A stretch of DNA of 64,000 bases from Candidatus Brocadia sinica JPN1 (lineage in GTDB: Bacteria > Planctomycetota > Brocadiia > Brocadiales > Brocadiaceae). The notes beneath the pieces were generated by a model that did no database searches, was not told the origin of the DNA, and saw nothing but the letters and a program-made list of their open reading frames with translations. The position numbers were made by a program, and so were the translations under genes. Of the stretch, positions 1 through 9,400 are shown piece after piece. Numbering within the stretch: the first letter of the stretch is position 1; each line of letters opens with the position of its first letter. The stretch spans positions 930,001 to 994,000 of the forward strand of contig NZ_BAFN01000001.1 in NCBI RefSeq assembly GCF_000949635.1, given 5' to 3'.

Positions 1-1
1 C

Positions 2-778
2 CTGCTGATCTTAGAGATCATAACCATGGAGAGCTTTAAATCGCCTGTCTTCAGATATCTGACCCCTGCCTATATCCTGGCAATGGCACTGCCATTTGTT
101 GTCCCCGGAAAATTCTGGTCTGATCGAGTTAATGACATAATCGCTCGGGCATGGAAATATTCAATCCTCGCCTTTTTTATCCAGGTCATTATTATCAAGA
201 TGCCTGTTGCACAATTGGAGGTCATGTACACCCGCGTACCTTTTATTCGTGTGGCTGACGTCAAGATGTTGAAATTTTTCACCAACATGTCTGGTATGGC
301 ATTGTTTGTCATTCTGGCATTCTTCATTATTTCGCTGATGAATAAAAATTTTTGGTGCCGTTTTTTCTGCCCATACGGAGCCCTGCTAGGTATTATTGCA
401 TACGCAAGCTCTATGAGAATTGCTCGCGATACGGAAAGATGTATTGATTGCGGGAAATGCACGAAGGCATGTGCTATGCACATCCTTGTGGAAAAAAAGA
501 AACACGTCCTGACCCATGAATGTGTAGCCTGCTACGATTGCGTTAATGCTTGCCCGGTAAATGGAGCGCTGGATATGAAACTGGTTGGAGACCGCAAAAA
601 GATCCATTACGGTCTTTATGCCATTATGCTCATTGGTTTGTATGTTGCTATAACAAATACTGCTCGTGCTGCGGGACACTGGTATACCAAAATATCAGGC
701 GCTGAATATATCCTGAGGATATCGGAACTCAACAACCCCAAATACCTTCACAAAGCGGGTCAGTTTGAGACGGAATAA
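2..778 (+). CDS. NapH/NosR-type membrane polyferredoxin, 5' truncated by window edge
   Basis: The frame is open from base 2, so the gene begins before the window; the first ATG is at 26. Counting from that ATG, hydrophobic segments lie near residues 10-28, 43-60 and 90-106. They are followed by the FWCRFFCPYGALLG signature (109-122) typical of NapH/NosR/RdxA membrane ferredoxins. Two 4Fe-4S motifs follow (CIDCGKCTKAC near 139-149; CVACYDCVNACP near 166-177), then a further hydrophobic segment near 200-215. The family passes electrons between the quinone pool or a membrane donor and periplasmic reductases. No reductase partner is visible here, so the redox partner is unknown. The family assignment is secure and the specific role is not. 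Confidence 0.8.
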   Translation: MLILEIITMESFKSPVFRYLTPAYILAMALPFVVPGKFWSDRVNDIIARAWKYSILAFFIQVIIIKMPVAQLEVMYTRVPFIRVADVKMLKFFTNMSGMALFVILAFFIISLMNKNFWCRFFCPYGALLGIIAYASSMRIARDTERCIDCGKCTKACAMHILVEKKKHVLTHECVACYDCVNACPVNGALDMKLVGDRKKIHYGLYAIMLIGLYVAITNTARAAGHWYTKISGAEYILRISELNNPKYLHKAGQFETE

Positions 779-913
779 ATAACCAAATAATACTTGCATA
801 AAAACCCCCATATCCTGAACGAGTTGTGAAATAAAAGAGGAAAGGGAGGAATGGAGAAATATGAGAGAAGCGGTCTTTTTTAATAGCAGGGGAAGTGTCT
901 CCTTTTTTATCCC

Positions 914-2002
914 ATGACTGATATAAATGACAAGCTAAAAACCGCATGGATCAGGCAATTGAATGAAGACTGGAAGACGGCAAATTTCCTTTACTTTAAA
1001 GACTCTATGCGCCCCCCTAACTTTGAACTATCGTATTCAGAGGTGGCATTGGGCAGGTGGAAAGGCGGTTGTCACCGGCATCTCTCCATCAGCATTAATC
1101 TGATAAAGACGTATGCCTGGGAATACGTACAGGAGGTTCTTTACCATGAAATGGCACACCAGTACGTGGAGGAAGTTTTAGGAATCTGCGAGGTGCTTCC
1201 TCACGGAGAGGCATTCAAGAGGGTTTGCCAGGAAAAGGGGATTGATCCAACGGCTACGGGTGACATTCAAACCTGGATGGAAAAACGCAAAAACAGATTC
1301 GCCGTGAGTTCGGAAAACCACCAGATACTGGATAAGGTTCATAAGCTGCTGGCATTGGCCCAAAGCCCCAACGAACACGAGGCCCAGACTGCCATGGCCA
1401 AGGCCCATGAGTTGTTATTAAGACATAACCTGTCACTCCTGGATACTCAGACGAAATGGAACTACATTCATAAGCAAGTTGGTGAAATAGGGCGGAGAGA
1501 CCCTGCGAAGTCCATAATCAGCGCGATACTTTGCAAATATTTTTTTGTAGAGGCCATCTGGTCCTTCGGATACGACCAGCAGAGAAACCGGCGCGGCCGG
1601 GTCTTGGAAATTTATGGGACACCGGAAAATGTCGAGATGGCGGAATACGTGTATCATTATCTTCAAAACGTCTCGGAACTTTTATGGACGGAGTACAAAG
1701 AGAAAAATAAAATCATGGGAAACAGGCATCGAAGGACTTTTATCTACGGCCTCTTGGAAGGTTTTTATCATAAACTGGAAGGCAGGGTGCTGGAAAATGT
1801 GTCCCAAAAACTGGTATGGAAGGGAGATCCCCGGCTCAGGGAATTTTATCGTCAAAGAAATCCCAGGCGTACCCGCACTTTTTCCCGGTATTTCAGAACC
1901 TGCCAGGATGCCTATAATTCCGGAGTGTTTCAAGGAAAAAAACTGATTATTTGTAAGGGCGTCCGAGAGGGTGGCAACGGGGAAGTCAGGTATTTAAATT
2001 AG
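914..2002 (+). CDS. SprT-like zinc metallopeptidase domain plus DUF2786 protein
   Basis: A 362-aa protein. The N-terminal part contains HEMAH (residues 78-82), the HExxH zinc-binding motif seen in SprT-like proteins. A DUF2786-like segment follows at about 138-173 (ILDKVHKLLALAQSPNEHEA, then AHELLLRHNL). The C-terminal half (about 190-362) is basic and not recognised. SprT-like proteins include DNA-protein crosslink proteases, but the substrate here is unknown. There is no signal peptide, so it is probably cytoplasmic. It stands alone between the polyferredoxin and the RluA gene. No convincing Shine-Dalgarno precedes the ATG, so the start is moderately certain. Confidence 0.72.
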   Translation: MTDINDKLKTAWIRQLNEDWKTANFLYFKDSMRPPNFELSYSEVALGRWKGGCHRHLSISINLIKTYAWEYVQEVLYHEMAHQYVEEVLGICEVLPHGEAFKRVCQEKGIDPTATGDIQTWMEKRKNRFAVSSENHQILDKVHKLLALAQSPNEHEAQTAMAKAHELLLRHNLSLLDTQTKWNYIHKQVGEIGRRDPAKSIISAILCKYFFVEAIWSFGYDQQRNRRGRVLEIYGTPENVEMAEYVYHYLQNVSELLWTEYKEKNKIMGNRHRRTFIYGLLEGFYHKLEGRVLENVSQKLVWKGDPRLREFYRQRNPRRTRTFSRYFRTCQDAYNSGVFQGKKLIICKGVREGGNGEVRYLN

Positions 2003-2264
2003 ACTGGGTTGAAAAGATAAAATCCAACGACTTTTTATTCGGAAACGGGTTTAGAGGCGCAAGCCCTCGTATGAGTTCAGTCCAACGATTTTGTGTCCCT
2101 ACAACTTTTAAATACAAATTTTCATGACAGAGGACTACTCCCTGTCCCCTTCAGTGAGGGGGAGGCGTATTTGTTTAAATTCCTTAACATTAAACTGCAC
2201 GTTTCCGGGGAAGATAGCCTGTGGCATCCTGAATTAATTAATCTATCCCGATCTTATTTATACT

Positions 2265-2963
2265 ATGAAAGAAATGAAACCAATACCGTATAGACACAGA
2301 CCCAAGGGATTAACGATTCTCTATGAAGACCGGGATATTATTGTTATTGATAAGAGCGCCGGCTTATTGACGGTAAAGGCAACGTATGAAAGAGAAAAAA
2401 CAGCCCATCACATTTTAACCAACTATATACGCAAGGGCAGCCTTAAATCAAAAAAACAACTTTTCGTTGTGCATCGCCTGGACCGTGATACCTCCGGTGT
2501 CCTTGTGTTTGCCAAGAGTGCTGAAGCCAAAGAAAATCTTAAACTGCAATGGAAAGGTGTTAAGAAAAAATACGTAGCGGTGGTGCATGGGATATTAACT
2601 GAAAAAAGCGGGACACTCATTTCACATTTAGCTGAAAACGAGAATTATGAAGTTTTTTCGGTTAAGGATTCGAGAAAAGGGGAATTAGCAAAAACCCGTT
2701 ATAAAGTGTTAAAAGAAGCAAAAAGATTTAGTTTGCTTGAAATTGAATTATTAACGGGTAAAAAAAACCAGATACGGGTTCATTTCTCTGAGAAAGGACA
2801 CCCACTCGTTGGTGATGATAAATATGGTAAAAAAGACGAGCCGAAGAGCCGTCTGGCCCTTCATTCACACTATCTAACGTTTCGGCATCCATACAGCGGC
2901 AAAGAACTCACCTTTGAAGCCGAGGTGCCTGGTTTCTTTAAAAGTTTTTTTGATAACACATAG
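2265..2963 (+). CDS. RluA-family RNA pseudouridine synthase
   Basis: A 232-aa protein with the RluA catalytic signature HRLDRDTSG at residues 70-78; the aspartate at 73 is the expected nucleophile. The ILYEDRDIIVIDKSAGLL opening and the GKKNQIRVHFSEKGHPLVGDD segment are also typical of the family. It isomerises uridine to pseudouridine in rRNA or tRNA. There is no N-terminal S4 domain, so it resembles the short RluA/TruC-like members; which RNA position it modifies cannot be read from sequence. A second in-frame ATG lies at 2274. Confidence 0.9.
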   Translation: MKEMKPIPYRHRPKGLTILYEDRDIIVIDKSAGLLTVKATYEREKTAHHILTNYIRKGSLKSKKQLFVVHRLDRDTSGVLVFAKSAEAKENLKLQWKGVKKKYVAVVHGILTEKSGTLISHLAENENYEVFSVKDSRKGELAKTRYKVLKEAKRFSLLEIELLTGKKNQIRVHFSEKGHPLVGDDKYGKKDEPKSRLALHSHYLTFRHPYSGKELTFEAEVPGFFKSFFDNT

Positions 2964-3495
2964 AAAATAAACATTAGGGAAGAGTTTATTGCAAAGTTAG
3001 GAAAAGAAGACAATAGGAAGAATATTAAGCGCCTTGCCAGGAGGCAGGCCAAAGAAACAAAGTACAAATAAATAGTGTCTGTTCCTGACCCGAACAAGTC
3101 GGAAAAGTATTTTTCTGGTAGGAGATGCTGAAATAAATTCAGCATAACATTTTCCGCTTTTGTCATTCCGAACTTGTTTCGGAATCTCCTGTATTATAAA
3201 AAGTTTTCTTCCGACTCGTTCGGATTAGTCTCTCAAAAACTTTAAAAGTTCGTCATATTACAAATGGGCTTATGAACCGTGTATTACAAGACATTACAAT
3301 TCGTGATAAAAATATTTTTGCCGAAAATGTAAAAACATTTTACCTATTAGACCAGACAGACATTACAAAAGAAGGTTTACACGATATAAGTTGCCCAAAT
3401 TCAGCCCCAACAAGAGAGCACTTGCTTAATTCAATGACATTGCCTTGCGAAGGAGGGGAAAGAGGGGTGATTGTTTTTGGCTACGGCAGTGCTGG
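2964..3495. other. Gene-poor spacer with degenerate sequence
   Basis: There is no supportable gene here. A basic, coding-like stretch without a start codon runs from the end of the RluA gene to a TAA near 3070. The text near 3160-3195 (CATTCCGAACTTGTTTCGG) is an imperfect inverted repeat like those in dispersed intergenic repeats. An open frame starting at 3272 has a plausible first 40 codons but then runs antisense into pncB, so it is at best a relic. Confidence 0.4.
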
Positions 3496-4884
3496 CTATA
3501 TTACATTGATGTCCTTCAGCGTCTTTTCTGCCTCGTGTCTCTTTGCCTCTAGTCCCTGGCTTTTGGTTACGGGATAGGTTTCAGCTTCCTTTAAGCGTTT
3601 GAAGGGTTGCGGCAGGTGTGCAAGGTTATTTGATGTGATACGTTGGATTTCGTGTACCGTTGGTAAATTGTAACATATCTTACCATTTTTTATAACAGGT
3701 ATTAAAAGGGGCATTCCCTGCAAATTTTCATCTTCAAGCCCGATCACATCCTTTACAAAATTATCCGCTTTATCGATGATGCGATATACTTGTTTTTTGC
3801 ACGGGTACGTAAGTTTGTCCTCACTGAATTTCATCCTCGGAACAATTTTTCCATTATGTTCCTGCTCGACTAACTTATAGACACCACCCAGTGCAGGGGC
3901 ATCTTTGGATGTCACCATCTCTGTCCCCACACCAAAGGAGTCAATGGGTGCGCCATTTCTTAACAAATCATCGATACGGTCTTCATTGAGATCGCCACTG
4001 GCAACAATCTTTACATGTTGTAACCCTTCTGAATCTAAAATTCTTCGTACTTCTTTGCTGAGTTCCAGTAAGTTCCCGCTGTCAATACGGACACCCTTCA
4101 GTTTTTTGCCAATCATGACAGCATGCCTGGCTCCTGCAAGGGTATCATAGGTATCGATGAGGAGGGTGGTGTTATCGGGAAATATTTCATGGAATTTACG
4201 AAAGGAGTCTTGTTCATTTTCAAATGCCATAACCCACGAATGTGCAACCGTTCCTACCGCCGGTATGTTCAGTTCACAGGCCGCAAATACATTGGAGGTA
4301 CCCTTGCATCCACCGATAAAACACGACCTTGCCGCAAGGACACTTGCCTGAGGACCATGGGCACGACGAGTACCAAAATCAATAACCTCGCATCCTTGAG
4401 CTGCATACACAATCCTTGACGCTTTTGTTGCTATGGATGTCTGAAAATTAATCATTGAAAGAAGATACGTCTCTACAAGCTGTGTTTCAATAATAGGGGC
4501 AGTAACCCGAAGCATGGGTTCATCCGCAAAGGCAATTGTTCCTTCGGGTATAGCGTAAACGTCTCCACGGAAAGTAAAATTTTTTAAGTATTCAAAAAAT
4601 TCCTGACCCACATGGTTAAAAATAGGTAATCGTCTTAAAAATTGAACAATTTCCGGTGAAAATGTAATATGGGTAAGATAATGCAGTACCTGTTCTAATC
4701 CTGCAACAATGAGATAAGAGCGATTTTTCGGTAAGTTGCGTACGAACAATTCAAAAGTTGCAATATCATGCATTTTCTGTTCAAAGTATCCTGCCGCCAT
4801 GGTGAGTTGATAAAGGTCTGTGACGATGCCAAGCGAGTCTTCAGTTAAAAATAGGGATTTTGGTTCTTTCATAACCCACGGCAT
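3496..4884 (-). CDS. pncB: Nicotinate phosphoribosyltransferase
   Basis: A 462-aa protein. It converts nicotinate and PRPP (with ATP) to nicotinate mononucleotide in the Preiss-Handler NAD salvage pathway. The N-terminus (LGIVTDLYQLTMAAGYF) and the core segments (IDFGTRRAHG near 165-175, GVRIDSGNLLELS, GVGTEM near 320) are diagnostic of the NAPRTase family, and the length fits. GAAGAAG just upstream supports the ATG at 4884; a second in-frame ATG is at 4872. It is monocistronic here and convergent with the upstream RluA gene. Confidence 0.95.
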   Translation of the reverse strand: MPWVMKEPKSLFLTEDSLGIVTDLYQLTMAAGYFEQKMHDIATFELFVRNLPKNRSYLIVAGLEQVLHYLTHITFSPEIVQFLRRLPIFNHVGQEFFEYLKNFTFRGDVYAIPEGTIAFADEPMLRVTAPIIETQLVETYLLSMINFQTSIATKASRIVYAAQGCEVIDFGTRRAHGPQASVLAARSCFIGGCKGTSNVFAACELNIPAVGTVAHSWVMAFENEQDSFRKFHEIFPDNTTLLIDTYDTLAGARHAVMIGKKLKGVRIDSGNLLELSKEVRRILDSEGLQHVKIVASGDLNEDRIDDLLRNGAPIDSFGVGTEMVTSKDAPALGGVYKLVEQEHNGKIVPRMKFSEDKLTYPCKKQVYRIIDKADNFVKDVIGLEDENLQGMPLLIPVIKNGKICYNLPTVHEIQRITSNNLAHLPQPFKRLKEAETYPVTKSQGLEAKRHEAEKTLKDINVI

Positions 4885-5000
4885 AATTCTTCTTCAGCCC
4901 TTTACACGCAGCAGGATGGATGCCTTCAGGTTGAATGGGCATTAAGTAAATGTAGCGTATAGCAAGGTGGGAAAGAAATCAACCTTTTCTTCCGTCTTTT

Positions 5001-5735
5001 CTAAGCAGAATATGCATAAAGAAGCATGGAAGAGACAGCAATGGCAGCTGTTTCAATCCGCAATGTTGAATGACCAATGCTGACGGGTATGCAGCCTGCT
5101 TTCTCTGCTATTTCAATTTCACTGGGGGTAAAGCCACCTTCAGGCCCTATGAGACAAATAATCTTTTTACCCGAGGGGTGCTCATTCAAGAGACTCTTTA
5201 ACGTTTTCGTATGAGGTTTGGTGCATGCAATGAGTGAAAGATCATAGATGTGAGCAGTTTTCATTAAACTATCAAATGTCATTACATCTTCTATTTTGGT
5301 AATACAGTTTCGTTTACACTGTTTGGACGCCTCAATGGTGATCTTGTTCCATCTTTCACTCTTTTCTCCGGATTTGTTTTGGATATCGACGACACTTCGT
5401 TTGCAGTGGAGGGGGATCAGGGTCTTTACACCCAACTCTGCACATTTTTGAATAAGAAAGGTTACGAGTTTCCCTTTGGGGATAGAAAAGGCGATAGTAA
5501 TGTCGATACCTGGTTCTCTATCGACAGATTTGGACTCCTCAATGAATACCTTTAATTTATCACTGAAAATTTCGGTAACATGTGCACGGTATTCAAACCC
5601 TTTCCCATCAAAAAGGGTAATTTTCGTTCCCGGTTTTGCCCGTTTTACATGCAGGATATGATGGGCTTCATCACCGTTCAGCCAAATTTCATGTGTTGCG
5701 GGCGTATGCGGTAGATAGAAACGGTCTTGATGCAT
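5001..5735 (-). CDS. rsmE: 16S rRNA m3U1498 methyltransferase RsmE
   Basis: A 244-aa SPOUT-class methyltransferase that methylates N3 of U1498 in 16S rRNA using S-adenosylmethionine. Recognisable features are the N-terminal HHILHVKRAKPG and FDGKG segments (PUA-like region) and the C-terminal knot motif LIGPEGGFTPSEI with the following ...ILR.ETA... helix. Its start codon directly abuts the stop codon of rnfB (5736), which is transcribed ahead of it on the same strand, so the two are probably cotranscribed and translationally coupled. Confidence 0.93.
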   Translation of the reverse strand: MHQDRFYLPHTPATHEIWLNGDEAHHILHVKRAKPGTKITLFDGKGFEYRAHVTEIFSDKLKVFIEESKSVDREPGIDITIAFSIPKGKLVTFLIQKCAELGVKTLIPLHCKRSVVDIQNKSGEKSERWNKITIEASKQCKRNCITKIEDVMTFDSLMKTAHIYDLSLIACTKPHTKTLKSLLNEHPSGKKIICLIGPEGGFTPSEIEIAEKAGCIPVSIGHSTLRIETAAIAVSSMLLYAYSA

Positions 5736-6575
5736 TTATATAGTCAAGATATGTCTGGTCAGGCTCCGCTCTCTGGCAAAATTAATTATGGTATGATTAG
5801 GGCAAACCTCAATACATTTTCCGCAGGAGGTACATTTGTTATAATCAATCACAGCAAGATTGTTCTGCACGTGAATGGCATCGTATGGACATATCTTCTC
5901 GCACTGTTTACAAGCAATACAAGAATCCTGACAAATCTTTTTTGCCACAGCGCCTTTATCAAGGGATTTGCATCGCACGTGTACCATTTTAGATTCTGGC
6001 AATATACTGATGATCTTTCTGGGACAAACGGCTGCACACCTTCCACAGCCTGTACACCGCTCCTCAATTACCTTGGGAAGGTTATCTTCCCCCATATACA
6101 TCGCCTCAAATTTACAGGCCTCTACGCATGTGCCCAAACCCAAACAGCCGTAATCACAACCCAAAAAACCGCCGGCAACAATATTTGCAGCACGGCAATC
6201 TTTAATCCCATGATAAACAAATTTATCCTTAACACCTCTCGCATGGCACATTACAACGGAAATAACACGCTCTCTATTTTCAAATTTGACCCCCATAACG
6301 TTTGCAACAAGCCTTGCCACATCAGCCTGTCCTACTGTACAACCTGCTACAGGCGCCTTGCCTTCCACTACGGCCTGGGCAAAACCGCTACAGCCTGGTT
6401 GACCGCATGCCCCACAATTTGCACCTGGAAGCACTTCATTAATGCTGTCAATGCGAGGATCGACTTTCACTGCAAATTTATCTGAGGCAATGGCAAGACC
6501 TATCCCAAAGACCATGCCCAAAATGACTAACGTTATTGCTGCTCCTAAAAGTAAACCCATTTGATCTTCCACCAA
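5736..6575 (-). CDS. rnfB: RnfB-like electron transport complex subunit B
   Basis: A 279-aa protein with an N-terminal membrane anchor (residues about 7-30). The RnfB 4Fe-4S domain follows (GANCGACGQPGCSGF at 51-65 with a further Cys at 79), then several ferredoxin-type clusters (CTGCGRCAAVCP near 173, CIACKQCEKICP, CTSCGKCIEVCP). RnfB is the ferredoxin-facing subunit of the Rnf ion-pumping ferredoxin:NAD oxidoreductase. The other Rnf subunits are not adjacent; instead the gene abuts rsmE. It may work with a distant rnf cluster or as a free-standing ferredoxin-linked redox module. The family call is strong and complex membership is inferred. Confidence 0.9.
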   Translation of the reverse strand: MVEDQMGLLLGAAITLVILGMVFGIGLAIASDKFAVKVDPRIDSINEVLPGANCGACGQPGCSGFAQAVVEGKAPVAGCTVGQADVARLVANVMGVKFENRERVISVVMCHARGVKDKFVYHGIKDCRAANIVAGGFLGCDYGCLGLGTCVEACKFEAMYMGEDNLPKVIEERCTGCGRCAAVCPRKIISILPESKMVHVRCKSLDKGAVAKKICQDSCIACKQCEKICPYDAIHVQNNLAVIDYNKCTSCGKCIEVCPNHTIINFARERSLTRHILTI

Positions 6576-6615
6576 AAAATGAATATTTTAAAAATTTTAA
6601 TTTCATAAAAATTTT

Positions 6616-6942
6616 TCAATCAAACACATCCTTAGAATCTATTTCTAATCCTTTCAATATTTTAGATTTCACCATTCCTTCTCTTTTTGATTTGTAAAAT
6701 TCCAAGTATTCACCATTTTCTAAGGTCAAAATCTCAATAATTTTTTCATCGGGAAATATCAACCAATATTCCATTACGCCATATTTTCTATAAATTTCCT
6801 TACTTTTTCACCGTATCATAAAAGGCGAATGACGGAGATACTATTTCAACAATACGGTCAGGGACACCTTGAATTGCACTTTTACTTAAATCTTTAAATA
6901 ATCCGCATATGTCATTCTTTTTCTAGTAGTTACAGCGGCCAT
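6616..6942 (-). pseudogene. Degraded Uma2-family (DUF820) nuclease gene
   Basis: On the minus strand, an ATG at 6942 begins MAAVTTRKRMTYADYLKI, like the start of Uma2 proteins. The frame then jumps straight to the catalytic-core-like GVPDRIVEIVSPSFAFYDTV, so most of the N-terminal half is deleted. An extra base after VKK shifts the frame again, before KYGVMEYWLIFPD and a C-terminus ending at the TGA at 6616. Uma2 proteins have a PD-(D/E)XK-like nuclease fold and are common as scattered, decaying copies. With a deletion and at least two frame changes this copy is dead. Confidence 0.75.
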
Positions 6943-7034
6943 CGCATATTCCCTCTTTTTGCTTACGCATGATAAGTTTGCTCGTGAAGCATCCACCCTA
7001 TGGGTAAAACATAAAATACCTATAATTAGTTCCG

Positions 7035-8708
7035 CTATGCCATGGTTCCAATCATTCTATGGATTGCTTGTCCTGCAGGTACCATTGGAAAAACATTCTC
7101 TGTCGGATCAATCCTAAAATCCATAACGACAGGGCCTTTGGAAGAAAAAGCCTTTTCTATTGTTGGTCGTACTTCTTCTTTTTTCTCTATCAAAAATCCT
7201 TTTGTGCCGTAAGCCTCAGCCAACTTGACAAAATCCGGATTACCATTCAACTTAACGCCTGAATACCGTTTATTATAAAATAGTTCCTGCCACTGCCGTA
7301 CCATTCCCAGATAGCCATTATTCAGGATGACTATCTTCACTGGGATGTTTAAACGAGCGATGGTACTGAGTTCCTGGATATTCATCTGAATACTACCATC
7401 ACCAGCAATATCCACAACAATTTTGTCCGGGCACCCCAATTGTGCACCAATTGCGGCAGGAAAACCATAACCCATTGTACCCAACCCACCTGAAGACAGG
7501 AATGTACGCGGTTTTGTATAGGTAAAAAATTGGGCTGCCCACATTTGATTTTGCCCTACTTCTGTTGTGATGATAACATTCCCCTTACCCGCATCGCATA
7601 TTTGCTCAATGACATATTGTGGTTTAATAACGTTTTCACCCTCGTTGTACGACAATGGATTTTTTTCCTTCCAGGATTTGATCTTATCAAACCATTCTTT
7701 CCTCTCTGCAAAATAAATATGTTTATTGAGTTCTTGTAAAATATTTTTTGCATCACCAACAATGGGGATATCAACTCTGATAGTTTTACTAATGGATGCT
7801 GGATCGACATCCACGTGGATAATCTTTGCGCGGGGGGCAAATTCATCAATCTTGCCGGTAACCCGATCGTCAAACCGCGACCCGATAGCTATGAGAAGGT
7901 CACACTCAGTCACTGCAAAATTGGCGTATACAGTCCCGTGCATACCCAACATACCCAATGACAACTTGTGGTCTTCCGGAAATCCACCGAGACCCATAAG
8001 GGTTGTGGTTACCGGGAGATTCCCCTTTTCCGCCAGTTCAAGCAACTCCTTTGCACTATCAGAAGCAACAATACCACCTCCGGTGTAAACAACAGGCTGC
8101 ACGGAATTATTGATCTCTTCAGCGGCAATCTTGATTTGGCGAATATTCCCTTCATACCTGGGCTTGTATCCAGGGAGGTCAACTTCTGTTGGTACTATTT
8201 CCTCGCACTTTTCCAGGGTAATATCTACGGGAAGGTCAATCAACACCGGACCGCGCCTTCCCGTGTTAGCAATATAAAATGCTTCTTTTACGATTCTGGC
8301 AAGGTCCTTAACATCTTTCACCAGATAACTGTGCTTTGTTATAGGACGTGTGATTCCAATAATATCAGCTTCCTGGAAGGCGTCATTTCCAATGAGAAAT
8401 GTCTTGACCTGCCCTGTTATAGCAACCATAGGCACAGAATCCATATAGGCCGTTGCAATTGCTGTAACTAAGTTTGTCGCTCCGGGACCCGATGTCGCAA
8501 GACAAACACCCACCTTGCCGGTAGCCCGTGCATATCCATCCGCGGCATGACCTGCGCCTTGCTCGTGTCTGGTCAAGATGAATTTTATAGGAGACGCATA
8601 CAATGCATCAAATAGGGGTAGATTTGCACCTCCCGGAATCCCAAAGATATACTCAACCCCTTCCCTAATTAATGAATCCAATAAAATTTGTGAGCCTGTC
8701 TTAATCAT
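7035..8708 (-). CDS. ilvB: Acetolactate synthase, large (catalytic) subunit
   Basis: A 557-aa thiamine-diphosphate enzyme of the IlvB family. It condenses pyruvate with pyruvate or 2-oxobutyrate to start branched-chain amino acid synthesis. It has the catalytic glutamate in HEQGAGHAADGYARATG (Glu49), the central FAD/acetohydroxyacid segment (IAIGSRFDDRVTGK near 270) and the ThDP-binding GDGSIQMNIQELSTI near 436. The small regulatory subunit ilvN and the rest of the ilv genes are not next to it. Neighbours are a nuclease relic downstream and spoVG upstream, so it looks monocistronic. Confidence 0.94.
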   Translation of the reverse strand: MIKTGSQILLDSLIREGVEYIFGIPGGANLPLFDALYASPIKFILTRHEQGAGHAADGYARATGKVGVCLATSGPGATNLVTAIATAYMDSVPMVAITGQVKTFLIGNDAFQEADIIGITRPITKHSYLVKDVKDLARIVKEAFYIANTGRRGPVLIDLPVDITLEKCEEIVPTEVDLPGYKPRYEGNIRQIKIAAEEINNSVQPVVYTGGGIVASDSAKELLELAEKGNLPVTTTLMGLGGFPEDHKLSLGMLGMHGTVYANFAVTECDLLIAIGSRFDDRVTGKIDEFAPRAKIIHVDVDPASISKTIRVDIPIVGDAKNILQELNKHIYFAERKEWFDKIKSWKEKNPLSYNEGENVIKPQYVIEQICDAGKGNVIITTEVGQNQMWAAQFFTYTKPRTFLSSGGLGTMGYGFPAAIGAQLGCPDKIVVDIAGDGSIQMNIQELSTIARLNIPVKIVILNNGYLGMVRQWQELFYNKRYSGVKLNGNPDFVKLAEAYGTKGFLIEKKEEVRPTIEKAFSSKGPVVMDFRIDPTENVFPMVPAGQAIHRMIGTMA

Positions 8709-8916
8709 TGAACTGTCACGCTATGAAAATAGTTATGAATCAATATACAAAACAGTAAACTACAATTAATAGGAACAGCGATACCATCCACGCATCGCCT
8801 TTAAAGGTATGTTTTAGGGGAGGCACAAATTTTGATAAACAAGGAAAGAGCCTATTTATTATCAAAAATCCGGCATGAAGCTAACAGGGAAATTGCTATC
8901 TATAAAAAGCATATCT

Positions 8917-9381
8917 TTAGGTATCGCTTTTTTCTGATTCCAAATCCTCAAGATCTTCGAAATCGACATCTTCCATATCTTCATATTTGGGAGGCTTATA
9001 ACCAGGTCTTTTAGATTTTTCTACTTCTTCCCTATAAGCGGTGAGTACTTTTTCTTGTATCTGTTCTCTACAACGTGAATTTATTGGATGGGCTGTATCT
9101 GCATGTAGCTTCAATCTGCCTGCACCTTTGGATGCACGATTCTCATTCAATTTCGTGCCACAATCATTACAGTATTGCGCCATTAAATGATTTTTACCGC
9201 CGCATTTTGGACATCTATCCGTGAGTTTTCTGCTAGGCATAGCCACAAATGCCCCTTTGTGTCCTTCGATAACCTTTAGATCCCTTACGACAAAATCGTC
9301 ATCTATCGTAATACTGCAAAATGCCTGTAATCTGTTTTTCTTAGCTTCTGTTAACTTTACCCTGACTTCAGTAATATTCAC
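8917..9381 (-). CDS. spoVG: SpoVG-family regulator with inserted zinc ribbon
   Basis: A 154-aa protein from a GTG at 9381 preceded by AAGGGGGAG; the ATGs further upstream would overlap ispE and have no ribosome site. It starts NITEVRVKL and has the SpoVG core ([28 protein letters not shown], then [18 protein letters not shown]). Between those two conserved blocks lies a segment with CPKCG and CNDCG pairs (about residues 58-75), a zinc-ribbon-like insertion absent from the ~85-100-aa Firmicute proteins. The C-terminal tail is acidic. SpoVG proteins bind nucleic acid and regulate gene expression. The spoVG-ispE adjacency matches that in Firmicutes. Confidence 0.88.
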   Translation of the reverse strand: MNITEVRVKLTEAKKNRLQAFCSITIDDDFVVRDLKVIEGHKGAFVAMPSRKLTDRCPKCGGKNHLMAQYCNDCGTKLNENRASKGAGRLKLHADTAHPINSRCREQIQEKVLTAYREEVEKSKRPGYKPPKYEDMEDVDFEDLEDLESEKSDT

Positions 9382-9400
9382 GGTTTTCTCCCCCTTCCGT

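Noticed and set aside
2093-2293. 66-aa frame before the RluA-type gene
   Set aside because: It has no ribosome site, no recognisable features, and overlaps the start of the real gene.
3272-3577. 101-aa open frame before pncB
   Set aside because: The second half is antisense to the end of pncB and matches nothing. Only the first 40 codons look protein-like, which is too little to call.
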